Origin: Streptomyces violascens
Lineage (GTDB): Bacteria > Actinomycetota > Actinomycetes > Streptomycetales > Streptomycetaceae
Direction of reading: 5' to 3'
Assembly: GCF_014649955.1 (NCBI RefSeq)
Contig: NZ_BMUA01000014.1
Location: 1-64,000, forward strand
Length of the DNA stretch: 64,000 nucleotides
Shown here: positions 42,339-50,192 of the stretch, one piece after another
How the letters are laid out: every line of letters starts with the position of its first letter
How positions within the stretch are numbered: the first letter of the stretch is position 1
Position numbers and translations under genes: made by a program
Notes under the pieces: model-generated
Told to the model about the DNA's origin: nothing
The model's database searches: none
The model's input: the letters and a program-made list of their open reading frames with translations, nothing else

Positions 42339-43215
42339 CAGCGCCCAGACCCAGATCCACAACATCGGCTACCGCAACTACGACGGGCCGCGCCTGGGCC
42401 GGGCCTACGCCCGCCGCTCGCTCTTCTCGCAGTCCCTGCGCGGGGCGTACGGCCTGGGCCGCAGCGCCAAGTCCAAGGTTCTGCCGATGCTGCTGTTCGC
42501 GGTGATGTGCGTGCCCGCGGCCATCATGGTCGCGGTCGCCGTCGCCACCAAGGCCAACGACCTGCCGGTGCAGTACACGCGGTACGCGATCTTCCTTCAG
42601 GCCGTCATCGGCCTGTTCATCGCGGCCCAGGCACCCCAGACCGTCTCGCGCGACCTGCGCTTCAAGACGGTGCCGCTGTACTTCTCGCGGCCGATCGAGC
42701 GCCTCGACTACGTCCTGGCCAAGTTCGCCGCCATGGCCTCGGCCCTGTTCATCATCACCGGCGCGCCCCTGGTGGTGCTGTACATCGGCTCCCTGCTCGC
42801 CAAACTCGACTTCGCGGACCAGACCAAGGGGTTCGCCCAGGGGCTGGTCTCAGTGGCACTGCTCTCCCTCCTCTTCGCCGGACTCGGCCTGGTCATCGCC
42901 GCGTTGACGCCGCGCCGCGGCTTCGGAGTGGCCGCCGTCATCGCCGTCCTGACGGTCTCCTACGGTGCCGTCTCCGCCGTCCAGGCCATCGCCTTCAACC
43001 AGGGCTCCCCCGGGGCGGTCCAGTGGCTCGGCCTGTTCTCCCCCATCACGCTCATCGACGGCGTACAGACCGCGTTCCTCGGAGCGAGCTCCAACTTCCC
43101 CGGTGGCCACGGCCCGGGATCCGGAACCGGAGCGGTCTACCTGCTCGTCGTCCTCGCGCTCATCTACGGCTCGTACGCCGTCCTGATGCGCCGCTACCGG
43201 AAGGTCGGGCTGTGA
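42328..43215 (+). CDS. ABC-2 type transporter permease
   Basis: A 295-residue membrane component with about six helices (from VLPMLLFAVMCVPAAIMVAV onward). Its N-terminus has the motif IGYRNYDGPRLGR, seen in actinobacterial permeases of this kind. It pairs with the upstream ATPase by an 11-base gene overlap and with the downstream ATPase by a 4-base GTGA overlap, so all are in one transcript. Confidence 0.88.
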   Translation: MATDSAQTQIHNIGYRNYDGPRLGRAYARRSLFSQSLRGAYGLGRSAKSKVLPMLLFAVMCVPAAIMVAVAVATKANDLPVQYTRYAIFLQAVIGLFIAAQAPQTVSRDLRFKTVPLYFSRPIERLDYVLAKFAAMASALFIITGAPLVVLYIGSLLAKLDFADQTKGFAQGLVSVALLSLLFAGLGLVIAALTPRRGFGVAAVIAVLTVSYGAVSAVQAIAFNQGSPGAVQWLGLFSPITLIDGVQTAFLGASSNFPGGHGPGSGTGAVYLLVVLALIYGSYAVLMRRYRKVGL

Positions 43216-44123
43216 CCACCATCGACATCGACCACACCTCACGCTGGTTCGGCAACGTGGTGGCGGTCAACGACGTCACCATGACGATCGGCCCCGGTGT
43301 GACCGGACTGCTCGGCCCCAACGGCGCCGGAAAGTCCACCCTCATCAACATGATGGGCGGTTTCCTCGCCCCGTCCACGGGAACGGTCACGCTCGACGGC
43401 GAGCAGATCTGGCGCAACGAGTCCGTCTACAAGAAGATCGGCATCGTCCCCGAGCGGGAAGCCATGTACGACTTCCTCACGGGCCGCGAATTCGTCGTCG
43501 CCAACGCCGAGTTGCACGGCCTGGGCGCCCGCGAGGCCGGCCAGGCGCTCGCCACGGTCGAGATGGAGTACGCACAGGACCGCAAGATCCAGACGTACAG
43601 CAAGGGCATGCGCCAGCGCGTCAAGATGGCCTCCGCCCTCGTCCACAACCCGTCGGTGCTGCTGCTCGACGAGCCGTTCAACGGCATGGACCCGCGCCAG
43701 CGCATGCAGCTGATGAACCTGCTGCGCCGGATGGGAGCCGAGGGCCGCACGGTCCTGTTCTCCTCCCACATCCTCGAAGAGGTCGAGCAACTCGCCTCGC
43801 ACATCGAGGTCATCGTGGCCGGACGGCACGCGGCCAGCGGCGACTTCCGCAAGATCCGCCGCCTGATGACGGACCGCCCGCACCGCTATCTGATCCGCTC
43901 CAGCGACGACCGCGCGCTGGCCGCGGCGCTGATCGCCGACCCGTCGACCGCCGGGATCGAGGTGGACCTCAAGGAGGGCGCGCTGCGCATCCAGGCCGTC
44001 GACTTCGGCCGGTTCACCACGCTGCTCCCGCAGGTCGCCCAGGCCAACGGCATCCGCCTGCTGACGGTCTCGCCCTCCGACGAGTCCCTCGAATCCGTCT
44101 TCTCCTACCTCGTAGCGGCCTGA
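43212..44123 (+). CDS. ABC transporter ATP-binding protein (second)
   Basis: A 303-residue ATPase with Walker A GPNGAGKST, signature YSKGMRQR and Walker B LLLDEPFNGMDP, then a C-terminal domain of about 90 residues. It starts GTG within the stop of the preceding permease (GTGA). It is similar in layout to the first ATPase in the cluster but clearly divergent, so the two may form a heterodimer or serve two exporters. Mild local repeats of the Walker regions reflect family conservation only. Confidence 0.9.
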   Translation: MTTIDIDHTSRWFGNVVAVNDVTMTIGPGVTGLLGPNGAGKSTLINMMGGFLAPSTGTVTLDGEQIWRNESVYKKIGIVPEREAMYDFLTGREFVVANAELHGLGAREAGQALATVEMEYAQDRKIQTYSKGMRQRVKMASALVHNPSVLLLDEPFNGMDPRQRMQLMNLLRRMGAEGRTVLFSSHILEEVEQLASHIEVIVAGRHAASGDFRKIRRLMTDRPHRYLIRSSDDRALAAALIADPSTAGIEVDLKEGALRIQAVDFGRFTTLLPQVAQANGIRLLTVSPSDESLESVFSYLVAA

Positions 44124-44153
44124 GCGCCTCCAGAAAGGAGCGGTGACGTTCCC

Positions 44154-44873
44154 ATGTACAACCCGACCGTCGCCCGGCTCACCTACCGGGCTCTGCTCGG
44201 CCGCCGCCGGGCCGCCATTCTCTTCGTCCTGCCCGCCCTGCTGATCGTGATCTCGGTGGCCGTACGGTCCTTCAGCGGGGCCGACGACCAGGTCGCCGCC
44301 GACCTCCTCGGCAGTTTCGCGCTGGCCACGATGGTGCCGCTGATCGGTGTCATCGCCGGCACCGGAGCGATCGGCCCCGAGATCGACGACGGCTCGATCG
44401 TCTACTTGCTGGCCAAGCCGGTGAAGCGCTCGACGATCATCTTCACCAAGCTGATCGTCGCGATCGCCGTGACGATGGCGTTCTCCGCGATCCCCACACT
44501 GATCGCAGGGTTCATCCTGAACGGCAACGGCCAGCAGATCGCGATCGCCTACACCGTGGCCGCCCTGGTCGCCTCCATCGCGTACGCCGCGGTGTTCCTG
44601 CTGCTCGGCACCGTCACCCGGCACGCCGTGGTCTTCGGCCTGGTGTACGCGCTGGTCTGGGAGTCGCTGTTCGGCAACCTGGTACCGGGCGCGCGCACCC
44701 TGAGCGTCCAGCAGTGGTCGCTCGCCCTGGCCCAGAAGATCGGCGAGAACGACGTGATCTCCTCCGACGTGGGCCTGCCGCTCGCGGTAGTCCTCCTGGT
44801 CGGCGTGACCGTGGCAGCCACCTGGTACGCGGGCCAGAAGCTGCGCACCCTGAAACTGGCCGGGGAGGAGTGA
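44154..44873 (+). CDS. ABC-2 type transporter permease (second)
   Basis: A 239-residue membrane protein with six helices (AAILFVLPALLIVISVAV, FALATMVPLIGVIAGTGAIG, and others) and the EIDDGSIVYLLAKPVKRSTI segment typical of ABC-2 membrane proteins. An AGAAAGGAG-like ribosome site lies in the 30-bp gap after the second ATPase. It closes the four-gene exporter operon, and a long stem-loop terminator follows. Confidence 0.87.
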   Translation: MYNPTVARLTYRALLGRRRAAILFVLPALLIVISVAVRSFSGADDQVAADLLGSFALATMVPLIGVIAGTGAIGPEIDDGSIVYLLAKPVKRSTIIFTKLIVAIAVTMAFSAIPTLIAGFILNGNGQQIAIAYTVAALVASIAYAAVFLLLGTVTRHAVVFGLVYALVWESLFGNLVPGARTLSVQQWSLALAQKIGENDVISSDVGLPLAVVLLVGVTVAATWYAGQKLRTLKLAGEE

Positions 44874-44892
44874 CGGGGGTTTCCCGGACGGG

Positions 44893-44932
44893 GGCCGTGC
44901 CCGGCGACATCAACTCGTCGCCGGGCACGGCC
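44893..44932. terminator. 15-bp perfect stem-loop, bidirectional terminator
   Basis: The arm at 44893-44907 (GGCCGTGCCCGGCGA) pairs perfectly with 44918-44932 around a 10-base loop. It lies between the converging exporter operon and the heptad-repeat gene. Confidence 0.85.
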
Positions 44933-44966
44933 TGTTGTGCGGAGGGGGCGGATACTTCCGGCCCGG

Positions 44967-45800
44967 CTACCTCCGGCGCTTGCGCCCCGGGTGCGGGGGA
45001 TGCGGGAGCCGCCGCCGGATGTCGGCGACGTCCTCGGAGAGATCCGTGAGCCGGACGCTCATGGCGCCGACCACGCGGTTGGTGGTGTCGAGCCGACGGT
45101 CTACGGATTCCAGCCGCCGGTCCATGGATTCGCCCCGATGGTCCATGGCTTCCAGCCGCCGGTCCATCGTGTCCATCCGGTGATCCATCGTCTCCAGGCG
45201 GTGATCCATCGCCGCCATCCGATGGTCCATCGATTCCAGCCGAACCGACATCCGCCTCAGTACCGGCCCGAGCTCCTGGAGCGCGGGCCCGATCTGAGCC
45301 ATGGAGCCCTCCAGGTTGGTGACCCGCCGGTCCAGACCGTCGTAGCGGGGGTCGCTCGCGACGGCGGCCCGATGGAGCTCCTCGGTGTCGAGGAGATAGG
45401 TACGCACACACCGCGCCACTTCGCTGTCGCGAAGAAGCATGGCTATGTTGAGGACGGCTCGGCGGGTGAAAACCCGGAGGTGCGAGCGGCCCTGTGGATA
45501 ACTTTCGGGGGTGTCATTGGGGGCCTCGGATGACGTGGTCATCTTGACCACGTCATCGATGCGCAGTTCATCGCCGCCAAGAGTGATCATTCCGTTGCTG
45601 GTGAGCTCTTCGCGGTGTCGCCTGACGAGGCTATGCACAGCCTCCTTGTGGACAACGAAGTACTGGGCGACCCCCTCGGTGGTCACGTGCAGCCCATCAG
45701 GTAGCAGCTGCAACGCCTTGACCTTCTCCAGGACGTCGACACGTCCCAGGTGGTCGGTGCGCAGGGTGCGCGATTCGAGCAGGGCGACTTCGGATGGCAT
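44967..45800 (-). CDS. Heptad-repeat protein with antirepressor-like N-terminus
   Basis: A 277-residue protein without a certain family. Residues 1-80 look like a DNA-binding or regulatory region (VTTEGVAQYFVVHKEAVHSL, then RREELTSNGMI), and residues 110-140 form a helical block (RRAVLNIAMLLRDSEVARCV). Together these resemble Rha/antirepressor-type N-domains, but weakly. Residues 187-242 are eight consecutive heptads of the form RLExMDH, a long coiled coil. The C-terminus is basic (PGRKRRR). GGAAGG precedes the ATG. Two DnaA-box sequences lie inside the gene (45493 and 45647). Function unknown. Confidence 0.75.
   Translation of the reverse strand: MPSEVALLESRTLRTDHLGRVDVLEKVKALQLLPDGLHVTTEGVAQYFVVHKEAVHSLVRRHREELTSNGMITLGGDELRIDDVVKMTTSSEAPNDTPESYPQGRSHLRVFTRRAVLNIAMLLRDSEVARCVRTYLLDTEELHRAAVASDPRYDGLDRRVTNLEGSMAQIGPALQELGPVLRRMSVRLESMDHRMAAMDHRLETMDHRMDTMDRRLEAMDHRGESMDRRLESVDRRLDTTNRVVGAMSVRLTDLSEDVADIRRRLPHPPHPGRKRRR
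45075..45242 (-). repeat. Eight tandem 21-bp units encoding heptads
   Basis: Eight consecutive 21-bp units encode RLESMDH-like heptads with few substitutions (MDH or MDR closes the first six, VDR and TNR the last two). The DNA repeat is degenerate but obvious, for instance repeated GGTCCAT and GATCCAT blocks 21 bp apart. Unit number could vary between strains by slippage. Confidence 0.82.
45493..45655. other. Two DnaA-box sequences inside the heptad-repeat gene
   Basis: TGTGGATAA at 45493-45501 (complement TTATCCACA) and TGTGGACAA at 45647-45655 (complement TTGTCCACA) are exact boxes within coding DNA. Being in coding sequence, they could be chance, but such AT-containing words are rare at this GC content. 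Confidence 0.5.
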
Positions 45801-46129
45801 GGTCCGGCCTTCCGTTCATGGTCGGTGGTGCATGACTTGGACGCCCTGTCCCCGGGCTACAGGGGTGGAGGTCCGCTCATCTACGCCACTGACTCAATGA
45901 CCGGTTCTCGTACAGCGACCGGCAATCCTCAAATTCACGAGAGCTACGACGCCACTACTCCAGTTGCCTCCACGCACGTTGGACAACGAGCGGACTTTCG
46001 TACAGGTCACGCATCCAGGGAACACGTGTTGGGAACAAACGTTTCGGCGCGCTGTTCGGGCTGAGCCGAACCCGGTCAGGCACCCCATCCTGCCGGCCCG
46101 CCCAGACCGCCGGGCCCGCCCGGCCTCGC
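45801..46129. other. Gene-free region with lower GC upstream of the heptad-repeat gene
   Basis: 329 bp with visibly lower GC than the surroundings. It contains the promoter of the leftward heptad-repeat gene, an inverted TCTCGT/ACGAGA pair (about 45906-45942) and an AACACGTGTT palindrome near 46021. Short open frames here have no coding signature. The right end holds only the tail of the MFS transcript. Confidence 0.5.
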
Positions 46130-47413
46130 CTAAACCGTCCGGTCCCGCGCCGCGAACAGCCCCACCGCCAGCGCCGCCGCGCACACGCCGAGGACCAGGG
46201 CGATCGGTACGGTCCAGCCGCCCGTCGCCTGGTGGACCGCGCCCGCTGCGATGGGACCGGCCGCGGCCAGCAGGTAGCCGATCGTCTGGGCCATGCCGGA
46301 CAGCTGGGCCGCCGTCCGCGCGTCGCCCGAGCGCAGCACGATCAGGGTGAGTGCCAGGCCCACCGCGCCGCCCTGCCCGATGCCGAGGACCGCCGCCCAC
46401 AGCCAGGCGCCGCTCACGGGGGCGACCATCAGGCCCGCGTAACCGGCCGCGACCAGCGAGGTGACCAGGACGATCAGCGGGCGCTGGCTGCGCATGCGGC
46501 CGGCCAGGAGCGGCACGCCGAACGCGCCGGCCACCTGGATCAGGTTGTTGAACGCGAAGATCACGCCCGCTGTGGAGCGGCTCATCCCGTGGTCCGTGAA
46601 GATCGTCGGCATCCAGGCGATCAGCACGTACGACCACAGCGACTGGAGCCCCATGAAGAGGGTGACCTGCCAGGCCAGCGGCGAGCGCCACACGCTCTTC
46701 CCGGCGGCAGAGGAGGCCGAGGACGTCGCTGTCCGTACCTCATGGCCCGTACGGCCGCGGGCGATCAGGACCTGCGGCAGCCAGGCCACCGCCGCGAGGA
46801 CCGCGAGCAGCGACCACACCGCCAAGGAGGCTTCCCAGCTGCCGCCGAACGCCTTCTCCAGCGGCACCGACGAAGCCGCAACCAGCGTCGCGCCCGCGAT
46901 CATCGCGCCGGTGTAGACCGACGTCATGGACGCCGCCTTGTCCGGGAAGTCCCGCTTGATCAGGCCCGGCATCAGCACGTTGAGCAGGGCTATCGCCGTG
47001 CCGACGAGTACGCCTCCGCCGTACAGCGCCACCGTCGACGGGGCGACGCGCACCAGGATGCCGACGGCCAGGAGCAGCAGGGCGGACAGCAGCACCGGCT
47101 CGCTCCCGAAGCGGCGGGCCAGCCAGGGCGCCACCAGCGCGCCGAGCCCCAGGAAGAGCACCGGCACCGAGGTCACCAGGCTGCTCGCCGTCGAGGACAG
47201 GCCGAACGACTGGCTGATCTCGCTCACCAGCGGCGACACGCTGGCCAGCGCGGCCCGCATGTTCAGCGACGCCAGCACGATCCCGACCAGCAGCACCACC
47301 GGATGCGCGAGCAGCGCCCGTCGCGCGGCGGCGCCCTGTGGCGACGGCCGTACGTCGGCCTCGGCATCGGGCAACAGCAGGCGATCAACATCCGGGCGTG
47401 ACAAAACAGGCAC
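46130..47413 (-). CDS. MFS transporter, CynX/NimT type
   Basis: A 427-residue membrane protein with 12 helices. It matches the CynX/NimT (cyanate/nitroimidazole transporter-like) branch: LASLNMRAALASVSPLVSEI near the N-terminus and LSGMAQTIGYLLAAAGPIAAG near the C-terminus are diagnostic. The GTG at 47413 follows GAGAAAG; a TTG three codons earlier is the alternative. It is 67 bp after the FCD regulator gene on the same strand and is probably controlled by it. Transport substrate not known. Confidence 0.88.
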   Translation of the reverse strand: MPVLSRPDVDRLLLPDAEADVRPSPQGAAARRALLAHPVVLLVGIVLASLNMRAALASVSPLVSEISQSFGLSSTASSLVTSVPVLFLGLGALVAPWLARRFGSEPVLLSALLLLAVGILVRVAPSTVALYGGGVLVGTAIALLNVLMPGLIKRDFPDKAASMTSVYTGAMIAGATLVAASSVPLEKAFGGSWEASLAVWSLLAVLAAVAWLPQVLIARGRTGHEVRTATSSASSAAGKSVWRSPLAWQVTLFMGLQSLWSYVLIAWMPTIFTDHGMSRSTAGVIFAFNNLIQVAGAFGVPLLAGRMRSQRPLIVLVTSLVAAGYAGLMVAPVSGAWLWAAVLGIGQGGAVGLALTLIVLRSGDARTAAQLSGMAQTIGYLLAAAGPIAAGAVHQATGGWTVPIALVLGVCAAALAVGLFAARDRTV

Positions 47414-47480
47414 CTTTCTCAACGAGTTCAGATTTCGGCTGGTTCAGATTTCGGGCGTCGGCCCGCCGTCCGGACGAACC

Positions 47481-48164
47481 TCACCCACTCCGCCGGGCCG
47501 CCACCGCCCGTACCGCCTCCAGCGGCTTGCGCAGCAGTTCGCGTACCGCCCGCTCGGCCGCCCCGGGGTCCCCGCTCTCGATCGCGTCGACCAGCGCCTC
47601 GTGCGTGTCGAGGTCGATCGGCGGCATCTCCTCGTCGCGCAGCGAGGTGATCAGGCTTTCGTGCACCTGCACCGAGAAGAACCGGTAGACCTCGATGAAC
47701 GCGGGGTTGTGCGTGGCCTGTACGACGCCCATGTGGAACGCCATGTCGGCGTCGGCGGCGCGGTCGCCGTGTTCGCGCAGGGTCTGGAGTGCGCCGCGCA
47801 GGGCCACCATGTCGGCGGTGTCCCGGCGTTCGGCGGCGAGCCGGGCGGCCTCGGCCTCCAATGCGACGCGGAGTTCGAGTACGTCAAGGGCGTCGGCGGC
47901 CCGGATTCCCTGGAGGACCGCGGAGGGGTCGGCCGTGGAGCGGACGAATGTGCCGTTGCCCTGGCGGGATTCGAGCAGCCCGGCGTGCACCAGGACGCGT
48001 ACTGCCTCGCGGACCGTGTTGCGGCCGACGGCCAGCTGCTCGGCGAGCTCGTGCTCGGTCGGAATCCGGTCGTCGACCGCCCACTCGCCGTTGGTCAGCT
48101 GGGCCTTCAGCTGATCGACCACGGCGTCCACCAGGGACTGCCGCCCTGCCGTACGAAGAGCCAC
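47481..48164 (-). CDS. GntR family regulator, FadR/FCD type
   Basis: A 227-residue FCD-type GntR regulator. The winged helix (RIPTEHELAEQLAVGRNTVR, then EAVRVLVHAGLLESRQGNGTF) precedes an all-helical effector domain. Its metal site residues are D and H in ADMAFHMG, H in VQVHESL and H in DTHEALVDAI, implying a carboxylate ligand bound via metal. The GTG at 48164 is favoured with GGAG 8 bases upstream; an ATG six codons earlier is possible. It forms an operon with the MFS gene and likely represses it. Confidence 0.88.
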   Translation of the reverse strand: MALRTAGRQSLVDAVVDQLKAQLTNGEWAVDDRIPTEHELAEQLAVGRNTVREAVRVLVHAGLLESRQGNGTFVRSTADPSAVLQGIRAADALDVLELRVALEAEAARLAAERRDTADMVALRGALQTLREHGDRAADADMAFHMGVVQATHNPAFIEVYRFFSVQVHESLITSLRDEEMPPIDLDTHEALVDAIESGDPGAAERAVRELLRKPLEAVRAVAARRSG

Positions 48165-48192
48165 GTCGCCCACTCCATTCACCCGGTTGCCC

Positions 48193-48242
48193 AGTCATCC
48201 TACAACTGACTTCACCCAGCCAACCCGCAGTCGTCCTACAAC
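48193..48242. promoter_or_regulatory. Candidate FCD-GntR operators: direct repeats
   Basis: AGTCATCCTACAAC (48193-48206) recurs as AGTCGTCCTACAAC (48229-48242), 13 of 14 identical and 36 bp apart, upstream of the gntR start. Read on the gene's strand the core is GTTGTAGGAYGACT, which resembles GntR half-site pairs. Binding is inferred. Confidence 0.55.
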
Positions 48243-48285
48243 CGCCTCTCACTTGCTCCTCAGAGTTTCGCGGCATCATCTAGGG

Positions 48286-48972
48286 ATGACGACGCTGCTC
48301 CACCGCGGCACCGAGCGCTCGCGGCCGGTCCGGTCCTGGCTGCGCTCCACCCCCGGGACGCACATCTGGCTGCTGATCATCGCCATCACCAGCCTCGTCA
48401 TCCAGCTGTCCACCCAGGGCCTGGAGCGCTTCCTGCTGCACCGCAACAGCAGCAACATCCACGAGCTGACCCGGCACCCCGCGCAGTCCCTCTTCACCAG
48501 CGCGTTCTGGATCGAGAATCCGTCCTCGCTCCTGCTCTACCTGGTGCTCTTCGAGGTCGTCCACGGCACGGTGGAGCGCTGGCTCGGCACGCTGCGCTGG
48601 CTGTGCACGGTCGTCGTCGGGCATGTGGTGGCGACCTTGATCAGCCAGGAGTACGTGCTGTGGTCGATCCAGAACCAGCACCTGCCCAAGAGGCTCGCGC
48701 ACGCCATGTCGCACGTCGTGGACATCGGCGTCAGCTACGGGCTCGCCGCGGCGGCGGGCATCCTCGTCTACAGGCTGCCGTACCCCTGGCGCTGGCTATA
48801 CCTCGTAGGGGTGGTCGCGTTCTTCGGCATCCCGCTCGCCACCGGCGGTACGTTCACCGACCTCGGCCATGTGACCGCGCTCTCCATCGGCTTCGCCTGC
48901 TATCCGCTGACCCGGGGCGTGCCCACGCGAAAACCAGTGGCGGCCAACGACGGTGCCGGGCACAGTGGTTGA
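48286..48972 (+). CDS. Rhomboid-like integral membrane protein
   Basis: A 228-residue protein with about six helices. It resembles the actinobacterial rhomboid-like family. A candidate serine lies in DIGVSYGLAAAAGIL (GxSxG) and a candidate histidine in DLGHVTALSIGF, the two positions a rhomboid protease needs, so it may be an active intramembrane protease. The extra cytoplasmic ends differ from classical GlpG. The ATG at 48286 is preceded by TAGGG and AT-rich bases without a strong ribosome site, possibly leaderless. Monocistronic. Confidence 0.75.
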   Translation: MTTLLHRGTERSRPVRSWLRSTPGTHIWLLIIAITSLVIQLSTQGLERFLLHRNSSNIHELTRHPAQSLFTSAFWIENPSSLLLYLVLFEVVHGTVERWLGTLRWLCTVVVGHVVATLISQEYVLWSIQNQHLPKRLAHAMSHVVDIGVSYGLAAAAGILVYRLPYPWRWLYLVGVVAFFGIPLATGGTFTDLGHVTALSIGFACYPLTRGVPTRKPVAANDGAGHSG

Positions 48973-49370
48973 GGCAGCCGCACGCGGCAGACGCGGGCCC
49001 GCCGGACGGGGGAAAGAGCGAGACGAAGACGGTTCGTACAGGTCCGAAGAGGACCGTACGGACGAGTCCGTCGCGCTCCCGGCAGGGCCACGCGGGGCAT
49101 CGGAGCAGCACCGACGACTCCGACGGGCCGACCGCGCGCGGCTGCCGGGGCGGCCGCTTCGAGCGCGCATCAGCGCGAGGCCGCCCCTCCTACATGGGTA
49201 AGGGGCGCCCGCAATGGCGGACGCCCCTTACCCATGCCCAACTCGTTCCCCAGGGGCGGCGTTTACTGCGTTTGCCCAGGACCGGACTTCAAAGCCTCGA
49301 TTCCTCGAAGCTCCGCACCCTCGAAAACCCTCAACGCCTCAACGCCTCAAGGTCGCAACGCCTCTAACCC
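48973..49370. other. 398-bp gene-free region between converging genes
   Basis: No gene is seen. The left part has small GC hairpins (GGTCC/GGACC and ACGGAC/GTCCGT around 49035-49075). The middle has the long stem-loop at 49193-49236. The right part (about 49320-49370) carries a short run of AACGCCTC-like direct repeats next to the HAD stop codon. Confidence 0.6.
49193..49236. terminator. Long perfect stem-loop, bidirectional terminator
   Basis: The 15-bp arm at 49193-49207 (CATGGGTAAGGGGCG) pairs with 49222-49236, and the loop itself contains CCGC-AATG-GCGG pairing, so nearly the whole 44 bases form one hairpin. There is no U-tract, as usual in Streptomyces. It lies between the rhomboid-like and HAD genes. 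Confidence 0.8.
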
Positions 49371-50192
49371 TCAGCGCTGAAGCAGCTGCTCCAGGACGAC
49401 CGCGATGCCGTCGTCCTCGTTCGACGCGGTGATCTCGTGGGCCACGGCCTTCAGTTCGTCGTGGGCGTTGGCCATCGCCACGCCGTGCTGGGCCCAGCCG
49501 AACATCGGGATGTCGTTCGGCATGTCGCCGAACGCGATCGTGTCCGCGGCCTTGCAGCCGAGCCGGCGTGCGGCCAGCGAGAGCCCGGTGGCCTTGCTCA
49601 GGCCCAGCGGCAGCAGCTCCACGACACCCGCGCCCGCCATGACCACGTCCACCAGGCTGCCGACGACCTGCCGCGTGATCTTCGCCAGCGCGTCGTCGTC
49701 GTACCCGGGGTGCTGGATGTAGACCTTGTTCAGCGGCGCCGACCACAGCTCGGTGAGGTCCTCGAAGGACCGGACCGGCAGCGGGCCCTCCTGGACCTGG
49801 TAGCCGGGGCCGACCAGGACCTCCCCGTCGATGCCGTCACGGCTCGCGGCGAGCGCCAGCGGGCCGATCTCCGCCTCGACCTTGGACAGGGCGAGCCCGG
49901 CGAGCTGGCGGTCGAGCGTCACCGACGTAAGCAGCCGGTGCTCACCCGCGTGGTAGACCTGCGCGCCCTGGCCGCACACCGCGAGGCCCTCGTAGCCGAG
50001 GTCGTCGAGGATGTGCCGGGTCCAGGGCACGGACCGGCCGGTCACCACGATGTGCGCGGCGCCCGCCTCGGTGGCCGCGGCCAGCGCGTCACGGGTGCGC
50101 TGCGAGACCGACTCGTCGGAGCGCAGCAGCGTCCCGTCCAGGTCGGTCGCGATCAGCTTGTACGGGAACGCGCGCCCCACGGTGGTGCTCAC
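49371..50192 (-). CDS. HAD family (Cof-type) hydrolase, serS-linked
   Basis: A 273-residue Cof-type HAD phosphatase. Motif I IATDLDGTLLRSDESV (about residues 14-29), motif II HIVVTGRSVPW, and motif IV FGDMPNDIPMFGW are clear. Its GTG start overlaps the serS stop by 4 bases (GTGA), so it is translationally coupled to seryl-tRNA synthetase. It may clear a misactivated or phosphorylated seryl-type metabolite, but there is no direct evidence. Related to the HAD gene at 30.2 kb by motif similarity. Confidence 0.86.
   Translation of the reverse strand: MSTTVGRAFPYKLIATDLDGTLLRSDESVSQRTRDALAAATEAGAAHIVVTGRSVPWTRHILDDLGYEGLAVCGQGAQVYHAGEHRLLTSVTLDRQLAGLALSKVEAEIGPLALAASRDGIDGEVLVGPGYQVQEGPLPVRSFEDLTELWSAPLNKVYIQHPGYDDDALAKITRQVVGSLVDVVMAGAGVVELLPLGLSKATGLSLAARRLGCKAADTIAFGDMPNDIPMFGWAQHGVAMANAHDELKAVAHEITASNEDDGIAVVLEQLLQR

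Noticed and set aside
44967..45800. Antirepressor-like N-terminus as a phage remnant
   Set aside because: The resemblance is weak and there are no other phage genes or attachment repeats; kept as unknown function.
45750..46064. Small open frame in the gap before the heptad-repeat gene
   Set aside because: No ribosome site, no homologous pattern and mixed codon use; treated as non-coding upstream DNA.
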